Source: Pseudonocardiales bacterium
GTDB lineage: Bacteria; Actinomycetota; Actinomycetes; Mycobacteriales; Pseudonocardiaceae
Direction: 5' to 3'
Length of the DNA stretch: 64,000 nucleotides
Assembly: GCA_019244165.1 (NCBI GenBank)
Contig: JAFATA010000076.1
Span: 1-64,000, forward strand
This document shows, in pieces, positions 11,401-18,138 of this stretch. Below the pieces are notes generated by a model, which had not been told where the DNA came from, ran no database searches, and was given only the letters and a program-made list of their open reading frames with translations. A program made the position numbers and the translations under genes. Position 1 is the first letter of the stretch; each line of letters opens with the position of its first letter.

Positions 11401-11686
11401 CCCGCCCCAGACATTGCACTGAGATCACGGTCATCTCCCGGCGCTGGGCCTCGGCGGCGGCGGCCTGGCTCAGCCGCGACTTCCCGACACCGGACTCTCC
11501 AAGCAACAGCACCGCATGTCCCCCTCCCCCGTGCGCTACCCGGGCCACGTGGTCGGTGAGGAGCTCCAGCTCCAGGGTGCGGTTGACCATTGGTTCCGGC
11601 GCAACCCCGGCGGGCCTGCCGGCATCGTTACCGTTCCCGCTACCGTCCTCCCTGCCGTCCCTACTGCCCTGCCTGCGCCGTGCCAT
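8426..11686 (-). CDS. AAA (STAND-like) ATPase-TPR-ADP-ribosylglycohydrolase fusion
   Basis: About 1086 residues from the ATG at 11686 (MARRRQGSRDG). After a glycine/asparagine-rich leader comes an AAA_16-type ATPase with Walker A LLGESGVGKSRLS and a Walker B-like LLSAVEDLHQAD. Some 450 residues of TPR-like helical repeats follow. The last 300 residues are an ADP-ribosylglycohydrolase (DraG/ARH fold) with GDALGVPWE, TSDDTAL and GGDTDTVAAI, so all metal-ligand motifs look intact. Members of this fold remove ADP-ribose from proteins or process ADP-ribosyl metabolites. The N-terminal part resembles MalT/AfsR-type signalling ATPases but there is no HTH. It diverges from an MFS transporter 119 bp away. 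The frame is open to 11833, but that extension would overlap the transporter. Confidence 0.87.
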   Translation of the reverse strand: MARRRQGSRDGREDGSGNGNDAGRPAGVAPEPMVNRTLELELLTDHVARVAHGGGGHAVLLLGESGVGKSRLSQAAAAEAQRREMTVISVQCLGRGAEPLLPLKDALAAYLGRSGERIRQTLLDAAPRLLDSIPFIGAFLGRIGDSILESRRLRGATMEGVYEELARVLIGISQKHGLLSAVEDLHQADQDTLFFINYLLRKIRSHQVLVVFTIQEEQLSDTPQLADLLARWTAEGYAVLTVVPLERAHVGEYVHMVAALGSVADEALVDRLFRLTGGNPFFLKETLALLAPRKDEQRGDVVEIPPRVEAVLRRRLARADPTTRRFLDAAAVVAETAQSIEAIAYVMDADPGTAIRALSAAVELQLMRESPRGEIGFVHSLMQRAVYGEIGANYRRFLHGRAADWCEQAGQFAAAAFHFERAERVADMIRTALQAAERAEQAGMYHSALLLYQKVRPHLALEEIGPLLGNAMITLGNWDQTQEILEALPPSDGRVRLLRSQLRFVRGDFCGARDEASAALEASHVDRIEVLIRLADIELYRGRFPDAQRYVQQALTEAERSGSLPQRARCLGELGAIAFFGGGLTRGGFLFTRALALVTGMPEDERDLRLQAVLLGNLGNVAEARGDDWASAQRLHGEALRVRREIADARGALHNLHALGRCQIALGDQEAGLALYAEAERLAADLGETLERAKISHSRAELALREGDGPAAYRLASAAYDTFTASQTHYDITHTQLTLSAAAAASGRERESVEHGAAARRSIQSRGYGLLVHLYPVLAYPPADRIAAAMTGYACGDALGVPWEGSSPAPASPAQIEALPAREGGQRGATSDDTALTVLVAQHLAARGGAADGQVFLRALAATAGSIPGLGPSTTRAIEHFRATGTPLTSGGGEATNGASMRALPIGWATPLDDPDRRRRRTLELSRVTHPDPDALVAACVVAACASWALEGASGALLLTIAIDEEAQARSVCAAGDRLGVLLAALLAGTWQPPADGISLDPAETVTAALACTRGAVSLRDGLLQAVGMGGDTDTVAAITGGLLGARMTVPEVLAELPWYGAVQLPDPALIAELSSTLAAVRSSAS

Positions 11687-11805
11687 TCGTGCCTCCCCTG
11701 ACGGGCCTCCCCTGACACCGAACCTGGGGCTCGCCAGGTCCGAAGACTCTACCCTCGCTGCAGGGAGCTTGCCGGCCACACCGGCCGGAGCGTCCACAGA
11801 GGGGG

Positions 11806-13059
11806 ATGGGCGTGGTCGGCTATCAGCACACACGGCAGCTCAGTGGGTGGTCTCAGGAACCCTCCGGGACGGGGAGGTCGCTGGCCGCCCTTGACGGGCT
11901 GAACTTCTTCCTCGCCGACGTCCAGAACGGGCTCGGCCCGTTCCTGGGGATCTATCTGGTCAACCAGCCCGGCTGGAACGCGGCAAGCATCGGGCTGATG
12001 CTGACCCTGAGCGTCGCCACAACCCTGGCCGTGCAGACACCGACGGGGGCCCTCATCGACCGGACCTCCCACAAACGGGCGCTGATCATCGGTGCCACGG
12101 TGCTGGTGTCGGCCGGGGCCGTCATCGTGACCATCGCTCCGAGCTTCGCTGTGGTCGCGACGGCACAGCTGGTGATCGGGGTGGCTGGGGCGGTCTTCCC
12201 ACCCGCCATCGCCGCGATCGCCCTGGGCCTGGTGGGACCCGCCGGCTACACCTACCGCACCGGGCGGATGCAGGCGTTCAACCACGCCGGCAACGTCATC
12301 AGCGCGGCGGCCGTGGGGATCGCCGGCTACCTGGTCTCGATCCGCGCCAGCTTCTGGCTGGCCAGCGTCCTCGGCATCTTCGTGATCGCCACAGCACTCA
12401 CGATCAATCGGCGACTCATCGATCACGATCTGGCGCGCGGCTTCGTACCACAGGACACCGGGACGGGCCCATCATCGGGCTTCGCCGTGCTGCTACGCTG
12501 CCGACCGCTGCTCGTCCTGGCGGTCTCGATCCTGCTGTTCGACCTCGCCAACGACGCCATGCTGCCGATCATTGGCCAGAAGCTCGCCGCCCATCATGCT
12601 GGCCAGGGAATGCTGTTCCAGGCCGCGCTGATCATCGTGGCCCAGATGGTGATGCTCCTCATGGCGATCCTGGTCGCCCACCGTGCGGACCGGTGGGGCC
12701 GCAAGGCCATCTTCCTGGCCGCGTTCCTGGCCCTGCCGCTGCGTGGCGTGCTCTTCGCACTGGCGACCAACTCCACCTGCACCGTCGCGATCCAGGTCCT
12801 CGATGGCGTCGGCACCGGGATCTTGTGGGCGCTGCTCCCCATCATGGTCGCCGACCTCACCCGCGGCACCGGACGCTACAACGTCGCGTTCGGGGCGGTC
12901 ACCACGATGCAGGGCATCGGCGCTGCGCTCAGTACCACGCTGGCCGGCGCCGTCGTCGTCCTGGGCGGTTATGACCTGGCCTTCCTCACCCTCACCGGGA
13001 TCGCGCTACTCGCCCTGGGAGTGTTCTGCTTCGGGGTGCCGGAAACCAGCACCCCGTGA
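11806..13059 (+). CDS. MFS transporter
   Basis: 417-residue membrane protein with about 12 hydrophobic segments. The loop signature after TM2 is present (GALIDRTSHKR) and repeated in the second half (AHRADRWGRKAIF), as in major facilitator drug/sugar:H+ antiporters. The substrate is unknown. It diverges from the AAA/ADP-ribosylglycohydrolase gene, so the two may share a control region at 11687-11805. The membrane protein at 13097 follows after 37 bp. The ATG at 11806 precedes about 30 residues of soluble N-terminus; a later start is possible. Confidence 0.88.
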   Translation: MGVVGYQHTRQLSGWSQEPSGTGRSLAALDGLNFFLADVQNGLGPFLGIYLVNQPGWNAASIGLMLTLSVATTLAVQTPTGALIDRTSHKRALIIGATVLVSAGAVIVTIAPSFAVVATAQLVIGVAGAVFPPAIAAIALGLVGPAGYTYRTGRMQAFNHAGNVISAAAVGIAGYLVSIRASFWLASVLGIFVIATALTINRRLIDHDLARGFVPQDTGTGPSSGFAVLLRCRPLLVLAVSILLFDLANDAMLPIIGQKLAAHHAGQGMLFQAALIIVAQMVMLLMAILVAHRADRWGRKAIFLAAFLALPLRGVLFALATNSTCTVAIQVLDGVGTGILWALLPIMVADLTRGTGRYNVAFGAVTTMQGIGAALSTTLAGAVVVLGGYDLAFLTLTGIALLALGVFCFGVPETSTP

Positions 13060-13096
13060 GGGAACTTCCCGAAGCCCAGGGGCGACCAGTCGTGTC

Positions 13097-14005
13097 ATGG
13101 AATCAGCTGCGTCCCGGGATGCGCGCCGGTGGTTGCAGCTGGTGCTAGGCGCCCTGTGGGTAGTGGACGGGTTGCTGCAGTACCAGCCCTTCATGTTCAC
13201 CCCGGGATTTGCTCGGAGCCTCGTGGCCACGGCGCAGGGTAACCCGCACGCGATCGCCGCGTCGATCACGTGGGCGGCCGGGATCGTCGCCGCCCACCCG
13301 GTGGCTACGAATGCGGCGTTTGCCACGATCCAGGTGCTGCTGGGTGTGGGCATCGCGTGGCGGCCCACCTTGAAGGTGGCGCTGGCGGGGTCGATCGTCT
13401 GGTCGGTGGCGGTGTGGTGGTTCGGGGAGGGACTCGGCTCGGTGTTGACCGGCTCGGCCAACCCGCTGTCGGGCGCGCCCGGGGCGGTGATCCTCTACGC
13501 GCTGCTGGCGGTCCTGCTCTGGCCGACCCACCGGCCCGAGCAGTCCGATCCGGCGTGGTCGTTCGTGGCTGCCCGGCCGGTGGGCCCGCAGGTCGCGCGC
13601 CTGCTGTGGCTGGTGTTGTGGGGCGCCCTGGCGTACTTCGCGGTGCAGCCGGGCTACCGGACCCCGCAGGGCCTGCACGACATGCTCTCCGGGACGGCCC
13701 AGGGCCAACCCCGATGGCTGGCCAGCATCGGCCAGCACGCCGCCGGCCTGGTCGCCGGGCGAGGCGGCACCGTGTCCATCATCATCGCCGTCGTGCTCGG
13801 TGTGATCGCGCTCGGGGTGTTCGTCCCCGTCCCGATCGTGCGGGTCGTCCTGGTGGTGGCTGTGGTGGCCGCGGCGGTGATCTGGGTCGTCGGCGAAGCC
13901 TTCGGTGGCGTGTTCACCGGCCAAGGCACCGACCCGAACACCGGGCCGCTGCTGGCGCTGCTAGCCGCCGCCTACTGGCCGCTGCCAGCGCGCACCGGAA
14001 GGTAG
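13097..14005 (+). CDS. Internally duplicated integral membrane protein
   Basis: 302 residues from the ATG at 13097 with about eight hydrophobic segments. The two halves are related. GFARSLVATAQGNP and WFGEGLGSVLTGSANP in the first half correspond to GLHDMLSGTAQGQP and VVGEAFGGVFTGQGTDP in the second. Tandem duplication and fusion of a four-TM unit is the simplest reading. It converges on the multicopper oxidase gene with one base between the stops. No catalytic or transport signature is recognised. Confidence 0.7.
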   Translation: MESAASRDARRWLQLVLGALWVVDGLLQYQPFMFTPGFARSLVATAQGNPHAIAASITWAAGIVAAHPVATNAAFATIQVLLGVGIAWRPTLKVALAGSIVWSVAVWWFGEGLGSVLTGSANPLSGAPGAVILYALLAVLLWPTHRPEQSDPAWSFVAARPVGPQVARLLWLVLWGALAYFAVQPGYRTPQGLHDMLSGTAQGQPRWLASIGQHAAGLVAGRGGTVSIIIAVVLGVIALGVFVPVPIVRVVLVVAVVAAAVIWVVGEAFGGVFTGQGTDPNTGPLLALLAAAYWPLPARTGR

Positions 14006-14006
14006 C

Positions 14007-16070
14007 TCACGCGCTCATCGGAGGCATCGCGCCATCGCGCATGTCGGTGACGGTGACGACGAAGGGCCGCATCATCTCGGTGTCCTCATGTTCGAGGATG
14101 TGGCAGTGGTAGACGTAGCGGCCGGGAATGTCGAACCGGACGGCCACCTCGACAACGTTGCCGGGATCGACCCTGATCACGTCGTTCCATCCGTGGACCT
14201 CGCTGGGCTGGAAGGTCCTGGGCGGGTTCTGGGTGTCGGGCACCAGCGGCGCTGAGGTCTTGCGGGTCTCGGGGTTGTACAGGTTCACGTTCGCGTCGGT
14301 GACGACCAGGCGGCTCCCGGCCGGGCCGAGCGGCTGGAACTGGGACTGGTGAATGTGCATGGGGTGGGTGTCGCCGGTGGCGTTGACGAATCGCCACACC
14401 TGCCACTGCCCCACCCTGGGCCGCAGCGCCACCCGGTCGTAGAAGGACACCCGGCTACTCGATGGCGCCGGGTCCTGTGCCGCCCAGTCCTGCACCCGGT
14501 AGGTCTTGGGGACCGGATCGCCGGGAAACTGGATAGCGATCCCGCCCTCCGGATCCTCGAGGAGCTCGTGCAGGTAGAGGTGGCCGGGTGGGGTCGTTTC
14601 GGCGAGCAGGATGATCCGCTGGTCAGGCTCGGTGATCGTGAACTGGGCCGGTTCCTCGGCAGGCGCGCCTTGCTGCGGTCCGCGCACGAGGCGGCGAAAC
14701 GTCGGGTTGAGCACGGCCGCCGCAGTGGTGGTGAACAGGGAGTGCGGGGCGCCGCGCGTCGGGGCGTCCTGGTCAAGGTCGATCCGCAGGACCCAGGGGT
14801 AGGGGTTGCGGTCTGGCCGGTCGCCGTGGGTCAGCAGCCTGGCCAGCGGCAGTGGCGGAGCCCCCTGGAATGGGGCCTGCGCGGAGTTGATCAGCAGGAG
14901 CTGTTCGGTGTCGGGCAGGCCGGTGAGGTCGAGCAGGATGTCGATCCGGTCGGAGGACGCCACGGTCAGGGACTGGTCATTGGTCAGCTGCCACGGCCGC
15001 CACAACAGGCCACCGCCGGTGCCGATCACCAGGACCCGGTCGTGCTGGGGCGTGACCACCACCGTGCCGTCCGCGTCGGTGCGGACGCTCACCAGGTGCA
15101 GCCGGTAGGTGCGGGCGTTGCTGGCGTTGAGCAGCCGCAGCCGGTAGACCATCGGGCGCAGCGGCACCCTCGGCCACAGCGTGCCGTTGACGAGGGTGAG
15201 CGGGCCGAAGAACTCCGCGGTATCGGTGGTGACCTTGTGGAGCAGCCGCAGCTCGCCGTCAACAACGTCGAGGTTGCGGTCCTGCAGGACCATCAGGATC
15301 TCCCCATCGGCTGCGGTGGTCGGCAGGCCCAGCTCCCGCTCGCGCGCATCCCGCACCAGGTAACCGCGGCCCACCAGCCCGGAGTAGGCGTGATACCGGG
15401 TGCCGTTCATGGCGTGGTCGTGGTACCAGAGGAACTCCCCGACCTTGCCCAAGCCGAGATCGAGGTTGTCGTAGCTGTTGGGGTAGCCGGAGACCTGGTC
15501 AGCACCGGTGGCCAGCATGTTGTCCGGCCAGCCATCGGCGTCGGACGGTGAGTGCCCGCCGTGCAGGTGGATCGTGGTCCACCCGATCGGGACACTGGAG
15601 GTGTCCTCGGGTGTCCCGCCCTGCGCGCCGAGGTGGTTTTGCACCGAGTCGGTGGCTCCCTGGGGGTCGGGCAGGATCGCGGTCGCGACGGGCAGCCGGG
15701 CCGGTGGCCGCGTCGGATCCCAGGGGTGCGCTGAGGCCGGCAGGCGGTTGCGCCACTGCACCAGCGTCTGCTGGCCGACCGGCGTCTCCAGCAGGGGGCC
15801 GGGTGAGACGATGGGGCCCTCGACGCCAAAGCCCCACACCGGGACGGCCGGCAGCTCGGGGTGGATCGCCATCGTGGTCTCAGCGATGGCGATGTCGTGC
15901 ACGAATCCAGGCCGCAGCTGGTATGCCTGCGGCGGGCTCAGCGACACCTGGAACGGAGCGAGCACCTGATCAGGCCGCATCGGGTTCTGGGGACCCACCA
16001 GGCCGCTCCCGTTCGGTGGCGCCGTCTGCCCAGCCTCCACCGTCGGTGAGATCCGCCCTTGACCAGCCAT
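14007..16070 (-). CDS. Multicopper oxidase
   Basis: 687-residue protein from the ATG at 16070 (MAGQGRISPTV). All four copper-binding clusters are visible: HLHGGHSPSDADG, WYHDHAMNGTRYH, HPMHIHQSQF, and YHCHILEHEDTEMM supplying the type 1 Cys and the trinuclear His pair. The arrangement resembles CotA/phenoxazinone-synthase-like three-domain oxidases that couple substrate oxidation to reduction of oxygen to water. No clear signal peptide is seen, so it may be cytoplasmic or use an unusual export route. The open frame continues upstream to 17576, but that stretch is antisense to the AAA ATPase and is rejected. Confidence 0.92.
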   Translation of the reverse strand: MAGQGRISPTVEAGQTAPPNGSGLVGPQNPMRPDQVLAPFQVSLSPPQAYQLRPGFVHDIAIAETTMAIHPELPAVPVWGFGVEGPIVSPGPLLETPVGQQTLVQWRNRLPASAHPWDPTRPPARLPVATAILPDPQGATDSVQNHLGAQGGTPEDTSSVPIGWTTIHLHGGHSPSDADGWPDNMLATGADQVSGYPNSYDNLDLGLGKVGEFLWYHDHAMNGTRYHAYSGLVGRGYLVRDARERELGLPTTAADGEILMVLQDRNLDVVDGELRLLHKVTTDTAEFFGPLTLVNGTLWPRVPLRPMVYRLRLLNASNARTYRLHLVSVRTDADGTVVVTPQHDRVLVIGTGGGLLWRPWQLTNDQSLTVASSDRIDILLDLTGLPDTEQLLLINSAQAPFQGAPPLPLARLLTHGDRPDRNPYPWVLRIDLDQDAPTRGAPHSLFTTTAAAVLNPTFRRLVRGPQQGAPAEEPAQFTITEPDQRIILLAETTPPGHLYLHELLEDPEGGIAIQFPGDPVPKTYRVQDWAAQDPAPSSSRVSFYDRVALRPRVGQWQVWRFVNATGDTHPMHIHQSQFQPLGPAGSRLVVTDANVNLYNPETRKTSAPLVPDTQNPPRTFQPSEVHGWNDVIRVDPGNVVEVAVRFDIPGRYVYHCHILEHEDTEMMRPFVVTVTDMRDGAMPPMSA

Positions 16071-16227
16071 CGCCCCTCGCCTCCTCCTCCAGCGGCGCGC
16101 CCCAGGGCACCCTTCCACACCAGCCGCGAGGAGTGTCAACCGAATATCGCTGGGCTCCACCGCCGCGTGGCGGCGAGACTCCATGGCCGCGTGGCGGTTA
16201 GCCGCAGCGTCAGGGGATGATGACGGT

Positions 16228-16341
16228 ATGGGTAAGCACGAGAAACCGCAACCGGAACCGGAACCGACCCCGACGGGCTCCAACCCTGCCCCGGGCCCGC
16301 CGCCGCCTGAGGGTCCGGGAGGCAAACACGCGAAGAAGTGA
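16228..16341 (+). CDS. 37-residue MGKH...GKH proline-rich peptide
   Basis: The ATG at 16228 encodes MGKHEKPQPEPEPTPTG followed by a Pro/Gly-rich stretch and GGKHAKK, with the stop at 16339-16341. It shares the MGKH start and a distal GKH with the 50-residue peptide at 30897, which is coupled to a PIMT-like methyltransferase. No modifying enzyme is adjacent here. The context is an intergenic region between the multicopper oxidase and the AAA ATPase. Coding status rests on the shared N-terminus and biased composition only. Confidence 0.5.
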   Translation: MGKHEKPQPEPEPTPTGSNPAPGPPPPEGPGGKHAKK

Positions 16342-16415
16342 CCGCTGCCGGCACGCCGATCGGGGTTTATTGCGGAATCTGCGTTCAACGCTAGAGAGCC
16401 AGATACTGTCCGAGC

Positions 16416-17612
16416 ATGGACCCGGTGCGTAACCCGTTCGCCCCCGGTGCCGGCCAGCGGCCGCCCGAGCTGGCCGGGCGAGACCGCGAGCTGGCCGCCT
16501 TCGAGGTAGTGCTGGAGCGGGTGGCCCGCGGCCGTCCCGAACGCTCCCTGGTGCTGACCGGTCTGCGCGGAGTGGGCAAGACAGTGCTGCTCGGCGAGCT
16601 CCGGTCGATGGCGATGCGCCGGGGGTGGGGTGCCGGCAAGGTCGAGGCACGCCCGGAGGGCGGGCTGCGCCGCCCGCTGTCGGCCGCGCTGCACCGTGCG
16701 GTGCGGGATCTCGCGCTGCGCCACCGCGCCCCGGACCGGGTCACCGATACGCTCGGGGTGCTCAAGGCCTTCGCGTTGCGCGCCACGCCGCGGGACGCCA
16801 AGCTGCGGGATCGCTGGCAGCCGGGCATTGACGCGCCAGTCGTCGCGGGCCGGGCCGACTCCGGGGATATCGAGATCGACCTGGTGGAGCTGTTCACCGA
16901 CGTCGCCGAGCTGGCCACCGACGTCGGCACCGGGGTGGCGCTGCTGATCGATGAGATGCAGGACCTGGCGCCCGGGGACATCTCCGCGCTGTGCGCCGCG
17001 TGTCACGAGTTGTCCCAGTCCGGGGCGCCGCTGGTGGTGGTCGGTGCCGGGTTGCCGCACCTGCCGGCGGTGCTGAGCGCGTCGAAGTCCTACTCCGAGC
17101 GGCTGTTCCGCTACCTGCGGATCGATCGGCTGGATCGTGCCGACTCCGACCGCGCGGTGGTCGCACCGATCGAGCGGGAGGACGTCGCGATCACCCCCGA
17201 GGCGCTGGACACGCTGTTCGAGACCTCCGGCGGCTACCCCTATTTCGTGCAGGCCTACGGCAAGGCCGCCTGGGACGCCGCTCCCACCTCGCCGATCGGG
17301 ATCCTCGACGTTCAGGTGGCTGCGCCCGAGGCCGAAAGCGAGCTGGCGGTCGGGTTTTTCGGGTCCCGGTTCGAGCGGGCCACTCCCGCCGAGCGGGAAT
17401 ACCTGCAGTCGATGGCCGAGCTCACCGGCGGCCAGGACACGCCGGTCGGCACCGCCCAGGTGGCCCAGGCCCTGGGCCGCCGGGCCTCCTCGCTGTCCCC
17501 CGCCCGGGACAGCCTGCTCAAGAAGGGGCTGGTCTACTCCGGGGAGCGGGGGCAGGTTGCGTTCACCGTCCCGCATTTCGGACGTTTCCTGCTCGGCAGG
17601 CTGGCTGACTAA
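16416..17612 (+). CDS. AAA-family ATPase (Orc1/Cdc6-like ATP-binding protein)
   Basis: 398-residue protein starting MDPVRNPFAPG. Walker A is GLRGVGKTVLLGEL near residue 50 and Walker B is ALLIDEMQDL near residue 185. A sensor-like segment VVVGAGLPHLP follows, and a C-terminal winged-helix-like region (LGRRASSLSPARDSLLKKGLV) is present. This AAA_16/ATPase_2-like layout is common in actinobacteria as a single-gene unit of unknown role. It is followed by a palindrome and a good terminator. Confidence 0.85.
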   Translation: MDPVRNPFAPGAGQRPPELAGRDRELAAFEVVLERVARGRPERSLVLTGLRGVGKTVLLGELRSMAMRRGWGAGKVEARPEGGLRRPLSAALHRAVRDLALRHRAPDRVTDTLGVLKAFALRATPRDAKLRDRWQPGIDAPVVAGRADSGDIEIDLVELFTDVAELATDVGTGVALLIDEMQDLAPGDISALCAACHELSQSGAPLVVVGAGLPHLPAVLSASKSYSERLFRYLRIDRLDRADSDRAVVAPIEREDVAITPEALDTLFETSGGYPYFVQAYGKAAWDAAPTSPIGILDVQVAAPEAESELAVGFFGSRFERATPAEREYLQSMAELTGGQDTPVGTAQVAQALGRRASSLSPARDSLLKKGLVYSGERGQVAFTVPHFGRFLLGRLAD

Positions 17613-17621
17613 ACTCCGATC

Positions 17622-17639
17622 TTCACTCGAACGAGTGAA
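17622..17639. promoter_or_regulatory. Perfect 8-bp palindrome after the AAA ATPase gene
   Basis: TTCACTCG-AA-CGAGTGAA, 10 bp after a stop codon and 180 bp before the groES-like gene. It is compact enough to be an operator for a dimeric regulator, or a short hairpin. It does not match the CIRCE element (TTAGCACTC...GAGTGCTAA), though the half-site ACTC/GAGT is shared. Confidence 0.4.
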
Positions 17640-17698
17640 TCGACGGTGGGTCGGCCGGCGCGTGTAACAACGCCATCGCGCGGTGCGATGACACGGGT

Positions 17699-17752
17699 AG
17701 CCCCGTGATGCTGTTGGACCCCCGACCCGGCAGCCTCACGGGGCTTTCCTTT
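17699..17752 (+). terminator. Stem-loop terminator between AAA ATPase and groES-like gene
   Basis: AGCCCCGTGA (17699-17708) pairs perfectly with TCACGGGGCT (17736-17745), with an inner GCTG/CAGC pairing. A T-rich stretch, TTTCCTTT, follows at once. This is a normal intrinsic terminator for the AAA ATPase transcript. Confidence 0.75.
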
Positions 17753-17778
17753 GCACCGAGGTTGCACCGAGGTAATAG
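17751..17778 (+). promoter_or_regulatory. Candidate promoter with tandem 11-bp repeat for groES-like gene
   Basis: TTGCACCGAGG is repeated in tandem (17751-17761 and 17762-17772). The first TTGCAC can serve as a -35 box, 16 bp before TAATAG at 17773-17778. This lies 40 bp upstream of the GTG start. The assignment rests on pattern only. Confidence 0.4.
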
Positions 17779-17817
17779 GGCCGTCCCCAGCGGCGAGCGA
17801 GCGGTACCCTCATCGCC

Positions 17818-18138
17818 GTGTCCGACAGCAAGCTCGAGATTCAGATGCTCCACGATCGTGTCATGGTGCGGCTGGTAGGCGGGGACGGCGAGCGCCGCAG
17901 CAGCGGGGGAATCCTCATCCCGGCGACGGCGCAGGTAGCCAAGCGACTGTGCTGGGGCGAGGTGTACGGCATCGGTAACCACGTCCGCACCGTCCAGGTC
18001 GGCGACCGAGTGCTGTTCAACCCCGACGACCAGTTCGAGGTGGAGGTACACGGATGCGCATACCTGGTCATGCGGGAACGGGACCTGCAAGCGGTGGCCA
18101 GTGAGCGCACCGAACACGGGACGGGCCTGTATTTGTGA
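17818..18138 (+). CDS. GroES-family co-chaperonin (stand-alone, divergent)
   Basis: 106-residue GroES-fold protein from the GTG at 17818. LHDRVMVRLVGGDGERRSSGGILIPATA covers the first strand and the mobile-loop region, and the GDRVLFNPDDQFEVEV roof region is present. It lacks an adjacent groEL and differs from the housekeeping sequence, so it is a paralogue or has a specialised role. Its TGA overlaps the GTG of the VanW gene by four bases, suggesting translational coupling to a cell-wall protein. Confidence 0.85.
   Translation: MSDSKLEIQMLHDRVMVRLVGGDGERRSSGGILIPATAQVAKRLCWGEVYGIGNHVRTVQVGDRVLFNPDDQFEVEVHGCAYLVMRERDLQAVASERTEHGTGLYL

Noticed and set aside
16071-17576. 500-residue upstream extension of the multicopper oxidase frame
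   Set aside because: It is antisense to the intact AAA ATPase gene and has the Arg/Gln/Gly-rich look of a shadow frame; the oxidase starts naturally at 16070.
17613-17817. CIRCE element in front of the groES-like gene
   Set aside because: The only palindrome (17622-17639) lacks the TTAGCACTC consensus and the 9-base spacer.
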